Shown in pieces: positions 18,540 to 27,358 of a stretch of DNA of 64,000 bases. Location of the stretch: NCBI GenBank assembly GCA_050998805.1, contig JBPCPV010000022.1, positions 27,197 through 91,196 on the forward strand, written 5' to 3'. Under the pieces are notes generated by a model. That model saw nothing but the letters and a program-made list of their open reading frames with translations. It did no database searches and was not told the origin of the DNA. The translations under genes were made by a program, and so were the position numbers. How positions within the stretch are numbered: the stretch's first letter is position 1; every line of letters starts with the position of its first letter. This DNA comes from JAICKM01 sp050998805. GTDB lineage: Bacteria > Chloroflexota > Chloroflexia > QHBQ01 > JAICKM01.

Positions 18540-20752
18540 TGATACCCTTTCCTCCCATACAGCAAGTGTTGCCCTTCCCAGAGCAGGCGATCAAAGCCGA
18601 TACCACAGCGTCGCCACGCGCTGGGCGGCAGAATGACGGTCAGGATCCTGGCGTAGGACAAACGATCATTGAGAATACCTTTCCGGTTGCCCTGATTAGT
18701 CAGCTAGCCGAGCACGAATCGTGGCGGAAAGAAGTGTATCGCCCGATCTACTACATGCATAAGTGGTGGGCTCGGCGTCTGGGATCGGTGTTCCGCGCCC
18801 TGATCTTAGCCAGTGCGTTCGAGGCGGAACAGGATCTCGCGCAACTCCTCTACCGCCCCATTGCCTTGCCCAAGCTGACGGTCTTTGACCCCTTTATGGG
18901 GAGCGGAACGGCGGTCGGTGAGGCGCTCAAACTCGGTTGCCGCACGATTGGGCGGGATATTAACCCGGTCTCGGCTCTCATGGTTCAGGCGGCTTTGCAG
19001 CCCTACGCTCAAGAAGATGTATTAGCCACGTTCGCCCACTTGGCGACCACCTGTGGCGAGAAAATCCGTGCGCTCTATCAGTGTACCCTTCCGGATGGCA
19101 ATACCGCTGATGTTTTGTATTACTTTTGGGTGAAAGTTGTGCCCTGTCCATGTTGTGAACATACGGTCGAGCTTTTCAAGCGCCGGATCTTTGCCCAGCA
19201 CGCAGTCCCGACCAAAGACTCGTCGGCAAAGGCGCTCTGCCCTTCATGCCGCACCATCAACGACGTGCGTTATGACAGCCGTAGCGAGTGTTGCCACACA
19301 TGTGGAACGATTTACAACCCCCAACTCGGTGTGGCCGCGAAAGCGATCATTACGTGCCCCTTCTGCGGCCATGTTTTCAAGCTGATTGATCGGTTACGGA
19401 CCTTGCATATGCCCCTCGGCGAGCAAATGTATGCCAAGTTGGTACTGCATCGGGATGGGCACAAAGAGTTTTTTGGGGTAGATGCGACGGATCAGACCTT
19501 ATACCACACCGCAGAAACTATGCTGCCCGCCCTTCGTCCCTATATACCGCAAGCAGCTATTCAGCCCGGGCATAATACGAACCAGATGCTGAACTACAAT
19601 TACCGGCACTGGCACCAGATGTTCAATGCGCGCCAGCTTGTCAGCCTGGCTCTCTTAGCCACCGAGATTGCGCGCATCGAAGCCCCAGAAATCAAGTTAC
19701 TGTTTGCTTGCCTGCTGTCCGGGGTAACAGAATTCAATAATATGTTTGCGTCCTTCAAGGGCATCGGCACGGGGGCGGTGCGTCCGCTGTTCTCTCATCA
19801 CATTCTTAAACCCGAGCTCATGCCCTTGGAAGCCAATGTCTGGGGAACCGCCCAATCCTCCGGTGCGTTTTCCACCCTCTTTCGGAGCAGGATACTGCCA
19901 GCCCTGAGCTACAAACGCGATCCGTTTGAGTTGCAGATCACTAGCGACAACGGCGTGATCAAGAGCCACAAGATTTTTGGCCTCAGTTCGCCTGTCGATC
20001 GCCAAGTGGTTTCGAATTACCCGGCATTTGCCACGTCCGATGGTGTTTATCTCTCGACTGGGGACTCGGCAGTCACGGATCTGCCCGATGTCAGCGTTGA
20101 TCTTGTGCTTACTGATCCCCCGTTCTTTGATAACGTCCACTATTCAGAACTGGCAGATTTTTTCTATGTCTGGCTGCGCCAGATTCTGGATCCCAGCGAA
20201 CACGGGCTCCAAGTCACCACGCGGTCCCCGCGAGAAGTGCAGAGTGCGGATGTTGCGGCCTTTGCCGGCAGTCTCACCGCTGTGTTTGCGGAGTGCCACC
20301 GCGTCTTGAAGACCACTGGACGGTTGGTGTTCACCTATCATCACTCGCGTATGGAAGGCTGGACCGCCGTATACAAGGCAGTTCGCGCATCCGGATTCTA
20401 CATCGTTCGGGCCCATCCGGTTAAAGCGGAAATGGCGGTCTCGGTGCCGGTTCAGCGGGCGAAAAGTCCGATTAATTTTGATCTAGTGCTCGTCTGTCGC
20501 AAAAATCATCTTGGGTGCCAGGAGATCCCCAGCGAAAGTGCATTGCTCCAACTGAGCCTGGAGGAAGCCCAGGAAACAATCAGGGTGTTGAGGAGTGCCC
20601 ATGTAAACATCTCCCTCGGCGACATCTGGGTCATTCTAATGGGCTGCATCCTCGTTCGGCTATACACGTTTGGTGATCTAGCCCAAGAACTTGCGATCCT
20701 ACAGCACTTAGAAAGCGCTTCACTCCTGCTGTCGAAAGAACTGGGGAACTAA
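18536..20752 (+). CDS. Zinc-ribbon DNA methyltransferase (DUF1156/COG1743-like)
   Basis: A 738-residue methyltransferase. A signature SWRKEVYRPIYYMHKWWARR (about 62-81) typical of COG1743-like enzymes precedes SAM motif I DPFMGSGT (118-125). Four CxxC pairs (CPCC 204, CPSC 235, CHTC 253, CPFC 274) form zinc ribbons in the middle, likely target recognition, and the catalytic motif IV TDPPFF is at 526-531, giving the order I - recognition - IV. It probably methylates adenine N6 (or cytosine N4). An ATG 3 bases later is an alternative start. Overlap with the nuclease gene, low GC and atypical codon use mark a horizontally acquired module. Confidence 0.85.
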   Translation: MMIPFPPIQQVLPFPEQAIKADTTASPRAGRQNDGQDPGVGQTIIENTFPVALISQLAEHESWRKEVYRPIYYMHKWWARRLGSVFRALILASAFEAEQDLAQLLYRPIALPKLTVFDPFMGSGTAVGEALKLGCRTIGRDINPVSALMVQAALQPYAQEDVLATFAHLATTCGEKIRALYQCTLPDGNTADVLYYFWVKVVPCPCCEHTVELFKRRIFAQHAVPTKDSSAKALCPSCRTINDVRYDSRSECCHTCGTIYNPQLGVAAKAIITCPFCGHVFKLIDRLRTLHMPLGEQMYAKLVLHRDGHKEFFGVDATDQTLYHTAETMLPALRPYIPQAAIQPGHNTNQMLNYNYRHWHQMFNARQLVSLALLATEIARIEAPEIKLLFACLLSGVTEFNNMFASFKGIGTGAVRPLFSHHILKPELMPLEANVWGTAQSSGAFSTLFRSRILPALSYKRDPFELQITSDNGVIKSHKIFGLSSPVDRQVVSNYPAFATSDGVYLSTGDSAVTDLPDVSVDLVLTDPPFFDNVHYSELADFFYVWLRQILDPSEHGLQVTTRSPREVQSADVAAFAGSLTAVFAECHRVLKTTGRLVFTYHHSRMEGWTAVYKAVRASGFYIVRAHPVKAEMAVSVPVQRAKSPINFDLVLVCRKNHLGCQEIPSESALLQLSLEEAQETIRVLRSAHVNISLGDIWVILMGCILVRLYTFGDLAQELAILQHLESASLLLSKELGN

Positions 20753-20774
20753 AGGTTCTACAGGCCAGAGGCAT

Positions 20775-20802
20775 TTGACCCAGCGTATCTGACTCGTACT
20801 AT
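20775..20802 (+). promoter_or_regulatory. Promoter for the molybdopterin oxidoreductase gene
   Basis: TTGACC (20775-20780), a 16-base spacer and TACTAT (20797-20802), about 35 bases before the ATG at 20842. Confidence 0.45.
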
Positions 20803-20841
20803 TTATCAGCTTTCACGTTCCACGCACCCAGGAGACCGCCC

Positions 20842-22953
20842 ATGACAGCCCAAACCGAGGTCCGCACCGTCATCTGCCCGCACGACTGCCCCGACACATG
20901 CGCCATGACCGCCACGATACAGGACGGCAAGGTGGTCAAGATGGGCGCGCGCGCCGACCACCCTGTGACGAAGGGCTTCCTCTGCGTGAAGACCCAGTAC
21001 TACCAAGAGCGGATCTACTCGCCCCTGCGCGTCTTGTATCCGCAGAGGCGCGTCGGCTCGAAGGGCAGCGGGCGCTTCGAGCGTATCTCCTGGTCTGAGG
21101 CTACTGCCACCATCGCCGACCGCTTCAAGGCGATCATCGCAGAGCATGGCGCGGAGGCGATCCTGCCCTACAGCTACGCAGGCGCGATGGGCAAGCTCTC
21201 GTATTCAAGCATGGACCAGCGGTTCTTCGGCTACATGGGCGCGTCGCTGCTCGATCGCACCATCTGCTCGACCACCGGCTTCGAGGCGTACAAATCGGTG
21301 ATGGGCGCGGCTATGGGCACGGACCCGGAGGGCTTCTCCGAGGCCCGGCTGGTGATCGCCTGGGGCACGAACCCCGTCTCGACCAACGTCCACCTCATGC
21401 CCTTCATCCACGAGGCACGGCGGCGGGGCGCGACCTTCGTCGTCGTTGACCCCCACCGCAGCAAGACCGCCGAGCAGGCCGACATCCACATCCGGCTCAA
21501 CCCCGGCACAGATGCCGCCCTCGTGCTGGCGATGATCAATGTCATGCTCCGCGAAGACCTGCATGACCAGGCGTTCCTCGACGCCCACACCCTGGGGTGG
21601 GAGGCGCTGCGCGAGCGCGCCCTCGCCTGGACTCCGGAGCGCGCCGCCCCAATCACCGGCCTCACCCCACAGCAGATCGCCGACTTCGCCCGCCTCTACG
21701 CGACAAGCAAGCCGAGCGCGATCCGCCTCAGCTACGGCATGACCCGCCACACCAACGGCGGCCAGAACACCCGCGCCGTGCTGATGCTCCCCGCCGTCAC
21801 AGGGGCCTGGGGCAGAGTCGGCGGAGGCGCGCTCCTGAGCACCAGCGGCACATTCGGCCTGAACATGACCGCGCTCGAACGCCCCGACCTACTCGAACGC
21901 CACGCCCACACCCCGCGCACGATCAACATGATCCAGCTGGCCGAGGCGCTGAACGACGTCAACGACCCGCCGGTGAAGGGCCTGCTCGTCTACAACTCGA
22001 ACCCCGCCGCAGTCGCCCCCGACCAGAGCCGCGTGCTCGCCGGCCTTGCCCGCGAAGACCTCTTCACCGTCGTCCACGAGCAACTGATGACCGACACCGC
22101 ACGCTGGGCCGACATCGTGCTGCCCGCGACCACCGCGCTCGAGCAGAGCGACATCTTTACCGCCTACGGCCACCTCTACGTGCAGCTCGGACGCCCTGCC
22201 ATCCCGCCGATGGGCGAGGCCGTGCCGAACACCGAGTTCTTCCGCCGCCTCGCCGCCGCGATGGACTACGACGACCCCTGCTTCCGCGACGGCGACGACG
22301 ACCTGATCCGCCAGGCCCTCGACAGCGACCACCCCTTCATGGCCGGCATCACCCTCGAACGGCTGGAGCGCGAAACCTTCGTCCACCTGAACACTCCCAC
22401 CCGCCCCTTCGTGCCCTTCGCCGACGGCGTATATCCCACTCCCTCCGGCAAGATCGAGATCTACTCCGAGACGATGCTCCGCCTCGGCCTCGACCCGGTG
22501 ATTGACTACGTGCCCGAAGCCGAAAGCCCCGACGGCTCGCCGGAACTCGCCGCCCGCTACCCGATCCGCCTGATCACCCCGGCAGCCCACCACTTCCTGA
22601 ACTCGTCGTTCGGCGAAATGCCGACTATGCGAAAGAAGCAGCACTACCCGAGCATCGAACTCAACCCCGCCGACGCAGCCGCGCGCGGCATCTCGAACGG
22701 CGGCTGGGTGCGCGCCTTCAACGACCGGGGCGAAGCCTTCTTCGTCGCCGAGGTCAAGGACACCGTCGGCCCCGGCGTCGCCTGCCACCTCAGCCGCTGG
22801 TGGGGCCGCTGGTCGCCCGGAGGCTGGAACGCCAACGCCCTCACTTCAACCCGCCCCGCAGACCTCGCCGGAGGCGGCACCTTCCACACCAACCTAGTCC
22901 AGATCGAGCCGACCTCCACGGTGCCGCCCCTGCCCGCAGTCAGTGGTCAGTGA
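20842..22953 (+). CDS. Molybdopterin oxidoreductase, DMSO reductase family
   Basis: A 703-residue catalytic subunit. The N-terminal CPHDCPDTC with a later Cys in GFLCVK binds a [4Fe-4S] cluster; TICSTTGFEA and GTNPVSTN regions line the bis-MGD cofactor; a molydopterin-dinucleotide-binding domain lies at the C-terminus (about 560-690). There is no Tat signal, so it is cytoplasmic. No iron-sulfur or membrane subunit gene is adjacent, suggesting a soluble, possibly formate dehydrogenase-like or other oxidoreductase; the substrate cannot be assigned. GGAG lies 6 bases before the ATG. GC returns to the genome norm here, marking the right edge of the island. Confidence 0.88.
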   Translation: MTAQTEVRTVICPHDCPDTCAMTATIQDGKVVKMGARADHPVTKGFLCVKTQYYQERIYSPLRVLYPQRRVGSKGSGRFERISWSEATATIADRFKAIIAEHGAEAILPYSYAGAMGKLSYSSMDQRFFGYMGASLLDRTICSTTGFEAYKSVMGAAMGTDPEGFSEARLVIAWGTNPVSTNVHLMPFIHEARRRGATFVVVDPHRSKTAEQADIHIRLNPGTDAALVLAMINVMLREDLHDQAFLDAHTLGWEALRERALAWTPERAAPITGLTPQQIADFARLYATSKPSAIRLSYGMTRHTNGGQNTRAVLMLPAVTGAWGRVGGGALLSTSGTFGLNMTALERPDLLERHAHTPRTINMIQLAEALNDVNDPPVKGLLVYNSNPAAVAPDQSRVLAGLAREDLFTVVHEQLMTDTARWADIVLPATTALEQSDIFTAYGHLYVQLGRPAIPPMGEAVPNTEFFRRLAAAMDYDDPCFRDGDDDLIRQALDSDHPFMAGITLERLERETFVHLNTPTRPFVPFADGVYPTPSGKIEIYSETMLRLGLDPVIDYVPEAESPDGSPELAARYPIRLITPAAHHFLNSSFGEMPTMRKKQHYPSIELNPADAAARGISNGGWVRAFNDRGEAFFVAEVKDTVGPGVACHLSRWWGRWSPGGWNANALTSTRPADLAGGGTFHTNLVQIEPTSTVPPLPAVSGQ

Positions 22954-23070
22954 TCAGTGGTCGGGGCCGCCGAGACGCTGGCATACGGCTTGAGCGGTCC
23001 ACGGGCGGTGCCGTGTCTTACAGCCTACGGCGTGCAGCCATCAGCTGCACGCCGTACCGCCGCTGTACCG
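22940..23070. repeat. Intergenic repeat mosaic with hairpin
   Basis: GTCAGTG/ATCAGTG heptamers (22940-22962) are followed by GGTCCACGGGCGGTGCCGTG (22996-23015, extending to 23023), the sister copy of 13183-13210, and then an inverted repeat, GGCGTGCAGCCATCAGCTGCACGCC (23029-23053), which could act as a weak terminator. Confidence 0.6.
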
Positions 23071-23108
23071 GCGGCCCCGCTCGCTAACCACTAACCACAT
23101 GGAGTACG

Positions 23109-24098
23109 ATGGGATCTTTTGCCGCGCTGAACCGACGGGCGCAGGTGGGCCTCCTGAAACGGCTCGCCACGGCGGCCCTAGCAGAGTACGATCTGCCGGG
23201 GCCGCGCCTCGCCCCGCTGGCCCACGCCTTCAACACGACCTTCCAGGTGGGTGACGGACGCCGGGGCAATCTGTATGCGCTACGCATCACCCGGCCGGGC
23301 AAGAGCACCGTGGCCGAAGTGCAGTCGGAGTTGGCCTGGCTGACGGCGTTGCGGCGCGATACGGACTTGGTCGTCCCCGACCCGGTGCCCACTCGCGAGG
23401 GCGCGCTGCTGTCCGTGGCCGGTGTGCCCGGCGTGCCCGAGCCGCGCATCTGCGTGCTGTTTCGCTGGGTGCCGGGCGGCTTTGTGCGGGCGGGGCTGAT
23501 GCCTCGCCACCTGGAGGAGGTGGGCCGGCTCACGGCCCGGCTCCAGGACCACGCGATCCGCTTCCAGCCCCCGCTCGGTTTCACCCGCCCGCGCATAGAC
23601 GACATCGCGGGCACGCGGGCCGCCGTCGTGCCGCTGGTGGCGGGCGTGCGCCCGGCGGCCGACGTGGCGCTGGTGGAGGCGGGGCTGGACCGCGTGGCCG
23701 AGGCGCTGGACCGGCTGAGGCCCGGCCCCGACGCCTATGGGTTAATCCACTCCGACCTGCACCAGTGGAATTACCTGTTCGATCACGGGCAGATCCGCCT
23801 CCTCGACTTTGACGACTGTGGCTATGCCCCGTTCCTTTATGACCTGGCCGTCACCACGTTTGAGTTGGAGGACCACCCGCGCTCTTCCGCGCTGCGCGCC
23901 GCCCTGCTCGCCGGATACGGCGCGTCCCGCCCCCTCCCCGCCCAGCCCGAAGCCGTCCTGACGACGCTCACCCAGCTCCGCCGCATCCAGAACCTGATCT
24001 GGGACATCGGCCTGCAAGACGACGTATACGTGCGCGATCGTTGGCAACAGATGGTCACGACTGGGCTGGACCGGCTGCGCGCCTTCCTGACCGGCTGA
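23109..24098 (+). CDS. Aminoglycoside-phosphotransferase-fold kinase
   Basis: A 329-residue protein with the catalytic loop HSDLHQWNYL (about 213-222) and the metal-binding LLDFDDCG (about 229-236) of the APH/choline kinase superfamily, close in layout to homoserine kinase II or SrkA-like stress kinases. The substrate is unknown; there is no antibiotic-resistance signature that would justify naming it a resistance gene. The ATG follows GGAG closely. It stands alone on the plus strand and converges on the CHAT protease gene, 31 bases away. Confidence 0.82.
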   Translation: MGSFAALNRRAQVGLLKRLATAALAEYDLPGPRLAPLAHAFNTTFQVGDGRRGNLYALRITRPGKSTVAEVQSELAWLTALRRDTDLVVPDPVPTREGALLSVAGVPGVPEPRICVLFRWVPGGFVRAGLMPRHLEEVGRLTARLQDHAIRFQPPLGFTRPRIDDIAGTRAAVVPLVAGVRPAADVALVEAGLDRVAEALDRLRPGPDAYGLIHSDLHQWNYLFDHGQIRLLDFDDCGYAPFLYDLAVTTFELEDHPRSSALRAALLAGYGASRPLPAQPEAVLTTLTQLRRIQNLIWDIGLQDDVYVRDRWQQMVTTGLDRLRAFLTG

Positions 24099-24129
24099 GA
24101 GCACCTGCCCACCAATCACCAACCACTCG

Positions 24130-27069
24130 CTACAGGCCCCGCGTCAACCGCTCCAACTCGCGCAAGTCGTCGGTCAGATCGTCTCCGGCAGTGCCCCCGC
24201 CGGACGTGGACCGAGGGGCTGTCTCGCCGGCTCCGCCTCGTGTGAGGCCGCGGGTCTTGTCCACTATCTTCTCCGCCACCTGCCGTACGCCCTCGGCCTT
24301 CACCCTCACATCGGCCGTCTCCTTCTGCGCCTGCTTCGCCGTATCCTGGGCCTGGGCGGCCCGCGCATCGGCGGGTATGCGCCCGAAGTAGTAGCCGAGC
24401 ACCACGCCGCAAAGCGGGCTGAGGATCAGCAGTATGTTCTTCGAGCCTTCACTGCCGTCGCGCCAGATGATCGAGTAGCCCGCCAGCGCCATCGTGCCGA
24501 GCACGAGCACGACGGCGAGTATCCCCGCGACCCACTCTTTCAGGCGTTGGGCTTGCAGGTCTTCCGGCGGGGCAGTCGAAGGGAGGGGAGGCGTCGGCGG
24601 CTCCGGCGGCCTGTTGTCGATCGGCGGTGGAGGCGGATCGCGCGGCGGCTCCGCCTGCTTGTGGAGCGGTGTGTGCGTGACCATATCGGACGCTTGCGGC
24701 CCGGGAACGGTGGCCAGCATGGGCCCTGGCAAGATCACGGTAGGCGGGCCGGGCTGCTCGTTGAGCGCGGCCTGCGGCTCGCCGACCACCGGCGCGGGCT
24801 GCGCCGCAGCAGGGGCGTCCGCGCCTACCGTCAGCCTACCAAGCGGGTGCGCGTAGAGCACGTATGCCAGCCAGGTGGAGTTGCCGGGGTTCGCCGCCCG
24901 TATCTTGAGCCTCGCCTCTCGGCAGGCCGTACCGAAGGTCTTCCCTTGCCGCAACTGCTCGTAGAACTCCTCGGCGAACGTCGCCGCGAGGTCGTCCTCC
25001 ACCTCCCAGTTGCCGCCGATGAAGCCGCTCGCCCCGAGCCGCAGCACCCTGTCCACCCAGCCGCCCATGCCGACAAGCGCCAGGCCGCTGCGCCCCGAAT
25101 GGCAGGCGTTCAGGAAGAAGAAGGGCGTGGATTTCGCCATCCCGCGCAGCACTTTGTTGCCTACCAGGTCGCTCGGCGTGAACTGGTCGCCGCCTATCTG
25201 GAGCGCCGCCTTATCGGGGTCGGTCGCGATAAAGTTGCCGTGTGTGGCGATGTGGAAGAGGTTGACCACGCCCGCGCCTATCGCGTCCACAACACCGTTC
25301 AAGTCCACGGGGGACGGGTTGTAGAGCGCGAGCGGCTTCCAGGTCTGAGGGAGCGCGTTCATGTAGTCGCGCTCGAGCCTCGCCGCGGGCAGGTCGGGCA
25401 CCGGCACCGGCGCCACCGTGCAGAGTTGGCTCACCGCCACCCGGCGCGGCACCCGTCGGGTCGAGTCGCCCGTCAGCCAGCGCGCCACCTCGAAGCGGGC
25501 GCAGAGGAACTCGCAGGCAGGGTCGTCCAGGTCGAGGCCGTAAGGCTTGACTATCTCCCACGGTATCCAGGGTTCGGTGCTGTAGATCAGGATCGTCCGC
25601 GCTGGGTTTGGGCCAGCGGCGAAGCGCCTGTAGAACGCCTTCATCTCGGCGGGGAAGAGCATGTCGTAGAGGTTCTCCCCGATCATCTCCAGATCTCGCG
25701 CCGCCTTTACGACCTGCGCCTGCACCGCCGGATCGGTCAGCGGCCCAGGCAGTGCGAAACGGGCGCGCCCACTCAGCTCTTTGTACTGCGACTGCGCCCA
25801 GGTCTCGACGTTGTTCAGGTCAACTGTGCCGCCCTCCGCCAGATCCCACTCGTCGTTCTGCGGCCACAGGTACTGGAAGTGGAGGTGATCGCCGCCGTCC
25901 TTCGGCATCCGCTCGACAATCAGCACCACATCCGGCGCGGCGGTGCCTGCGGCGGCGGGAGGCCCGTTGGTGTCCAGAGGCAGCACGTATGTAGAAACCG
26001 CCGCCTGCCCGCCCACCGTGATCTTGACCGTCACGCGGCCAAGAACGTCGCTGCCCTGCAAGAAGGTCGCGCCGACTTCCTGCTCCCCGCTCGCCCCCTG
26101 TTTGGGCCGCAGTTGGAAGCTAACGGGCGGCGTTTCTTTGTCGGCGTATATCTCGCGGCTCGCGCTGATCACGTCGAACGCCGGGGCGTAGACGATCACC
26201 GTGACCGGGGGCTGCCCCGTGCCGGCCGTCACCCGCACGTCCATCGGCTGGGCCAGCATATCCGCCGGTGCCTGGCTCGTCAGCGCAACCGTCAGGTCGA
26301 AGGTCTGGTCTGCGTCTACCCCGCCGGGTGCCTTCACGCTCGCGTATCGCCGTACTATCTGGGGCGGCTGCTCTGCAGGTGGTTGGAATATCGGCTCCCC
26401 TTCCAGAAGCGGCGGCAATATACCCTTCTCCGCTGCTTCGGGCAGGCCCGGCCCAAACGCCGGAACCGGCTCGATCCGTGGGAGTATCGTCGGTGTCGGA
26501 CGAAACGATGGGGGCGGTGGCGGAGGCGGGGGCATGGCTTTCGACAACCCCTGCCCGCCAGTCCAGAGGCCGGGCAGATCCGCGCCCGACGGTGGCGGGG
26601 GCGGTGGTCCGCCTGCCGGCAACGGCATAGCTTCGGACGAAGGCGTGGCAGGCCACCTGTGCCCCATGCCGGCAGGATAGACGCCGGGTAAATGCTCGCC
26701 GCCCGCCGTTTCGCCCGCCGGCTTCCGGTTCGCCCAGTTCGCCACCTCATTCACCCTCTCCGGCGGCACACCTACCAGCAGCACCACCGCCTGTCCATGC
26801 TCCCACTCTGAGGCATACTCCTCGGCGGCTGTGGGCGGCAGCCCCGCAAATAGCAACGCATACCGCAACATCTTCAGGCTGCCCATCTCCTTGACCGCCA
26901 GGCCCCACGTGCCCGACAGTTCGTCAGCGAGGGCGCTCGGCACATCCCTCAGGAAAACGCTCGCCTGCCGCGTCGGGTCCACCGAAAGCGCCGGAAGGTT
27001 ACGCAACGCCTGCCCCACCTCGTCCGGGGGCAACACGGCCACGACCAGATATTCCTCCACGCTATCCAT
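24130..27069 (-). CDS. Membrane-anchored CHAT (caspase-like) protease
   Basis: A 979-residue protein. The N-terminal 110 residues are a small alpha/beta domain; a Pro-rich stretch (about 130-200) follows, then a beta-rich region (about 245-380) and a CHAT domain (about 440-745) with the catalytic His in HIATHGN (H610) and Cys in LNACHSGRSG (C656). Two membrane helices (about 835-890) and a C-terminal coiled coil with Lys/Glu-rich heptads follow. CHAT proteases act in signalling and immune cascades such as gasdermin cleavage or Craspase. The ATG at 27069 is preferred over one at 27090 because AAAGGAGCAGGC precedes it. No TPR, gasdermin or CRISPR partner lies nearby. Confidence 0.85.
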   Translation of the reverse strand: MDSVEEYLVVAVLPPDEVGQALRNLPALSVDPTRQASVFLRDVPSALADELSGTWGLAVKEMGSLKMLRYALLFAGLPPTAAEEYASEWEHGQAVVLLVGVPPERVNEVANWANRKPAGETAGGEHLPGVYPAGMGHRWPATPSSEAMPLPAGGPPPPPPSGADLPGLWTGGQGLSKAMPPPPPPPPSFRPTPTILPRIEPVPAFGPGLPEAAEKGILPPLLEGEPIFQPPAEQPPQIVRRYASVKAPGGVDADQTFDLTVALTSQAPADMLAQPMDVRVTAGTGQPPVTVIVYAPAFDVISASREIYADKETPPVSFQLRPKQGASGEQEVGATFLQGSDVLGRVTVKITVGGQAAVSTYVLPLDTNGPPAAAGTAAPDVVLIVERMPKDGGDHLHFQYLWPQNDEWDLAEGGTVDLNNVETWAQSQYKELSGRARFALPGPLTDPAVQAQVVKAARDLEMIGENLYDMLFPAEMKAFYRRFAAGPNPARTILIYSTEPWIPWEIVKPYGLDLDDPACEFLCARFEVARWLTGDSTRRVPRRVAVSQLCTVAPVPVPDLPAARLERDYMNALPQTWKPLALYNPSPVDLNGVVDAIGAGVVNLFHIATHGNFIATDPDKAALQIGGDQFTPSDLVGNKVLRGMAKSTPFFFLNACHSGRSGLALVGMGGWVDRVLRLGASGFIGGNWEVEDDLAATFAEEFYEQLRQGKTFGTACREARLKIRAANPGNSTWLAYVLYAHPLGRLTVGADAPAAAQPAPVVGEPQAALNEQPGPPTVILPGPMLATVPGPQASDMVTHTPLHKQAEPPRDPPPPPIDNRPPEPPTPPLPSTAPPEDLQAQRLKEWVAGILAVVLVLGTMALAGYSIIWRDGSEGSKNILLILSPLCGVVLGYYFGRIPADARAAQAQDTAKQAQKETADVRVKAEGVRQVAEKIVDKTRGLTRGGAGETAPRSTSGGGTAGDDLTDDLRELERLTRGL

Positions 27070-27091
27070 GCCTGCTCCTTTCGCCACCACG

Positions 27092-27325
27092 TAAGCGGTC
27101 AGCCGTCAGCCGTCAGCTTTCAGCCGTCAGCTTTCAGCCGTCAGCTTTCAGCAGAGGCACCATTGGGCTGACTGGAAAGCCTGTCCAGCCGGTTAGATGC
27201 CAGGTCGCGGTTCGTAGTGAGCACTTGAGCGCTCCGCCGGGCCTAGCACTGAAGTGCCCACTACAAACCCAGGCTGCACACTACCTGACGGCTGACGGCT
27301 GAAAGCTGACAAGCTGACGGCTGAT
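27092..27325. repeat. Heptamer clusters flanking a REP-like inverted repeat
   Basis: The 289-base spacer holds GTCAGCC/TTTCAGC repeats (27097-27152 and 27287-27323) and, between them, an imperfect inverted repeat: GTAGTGAGCACTTGAGCGC (27214-27232) against GCACTGAAGTGCCCACTAC (27246-27264). A minus-strand TATAAT (27329-27324) could drive the CHAT gene but has no clear -35. No gene is visible. Confidence 0.7.
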
Positions 27326-27358
27326 TATAGCACGAATCCAGGTGAGAATGTTGCCGGT

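Noticed and set aside
24547..26691. A 714-codon plus-strand open frame opposite the CHAT gene
   Set aside because: Its residues are Arg/His/Val-rich with no domains, while the opposite strand encodes a clear CHAT protein with ribosome-binding site.
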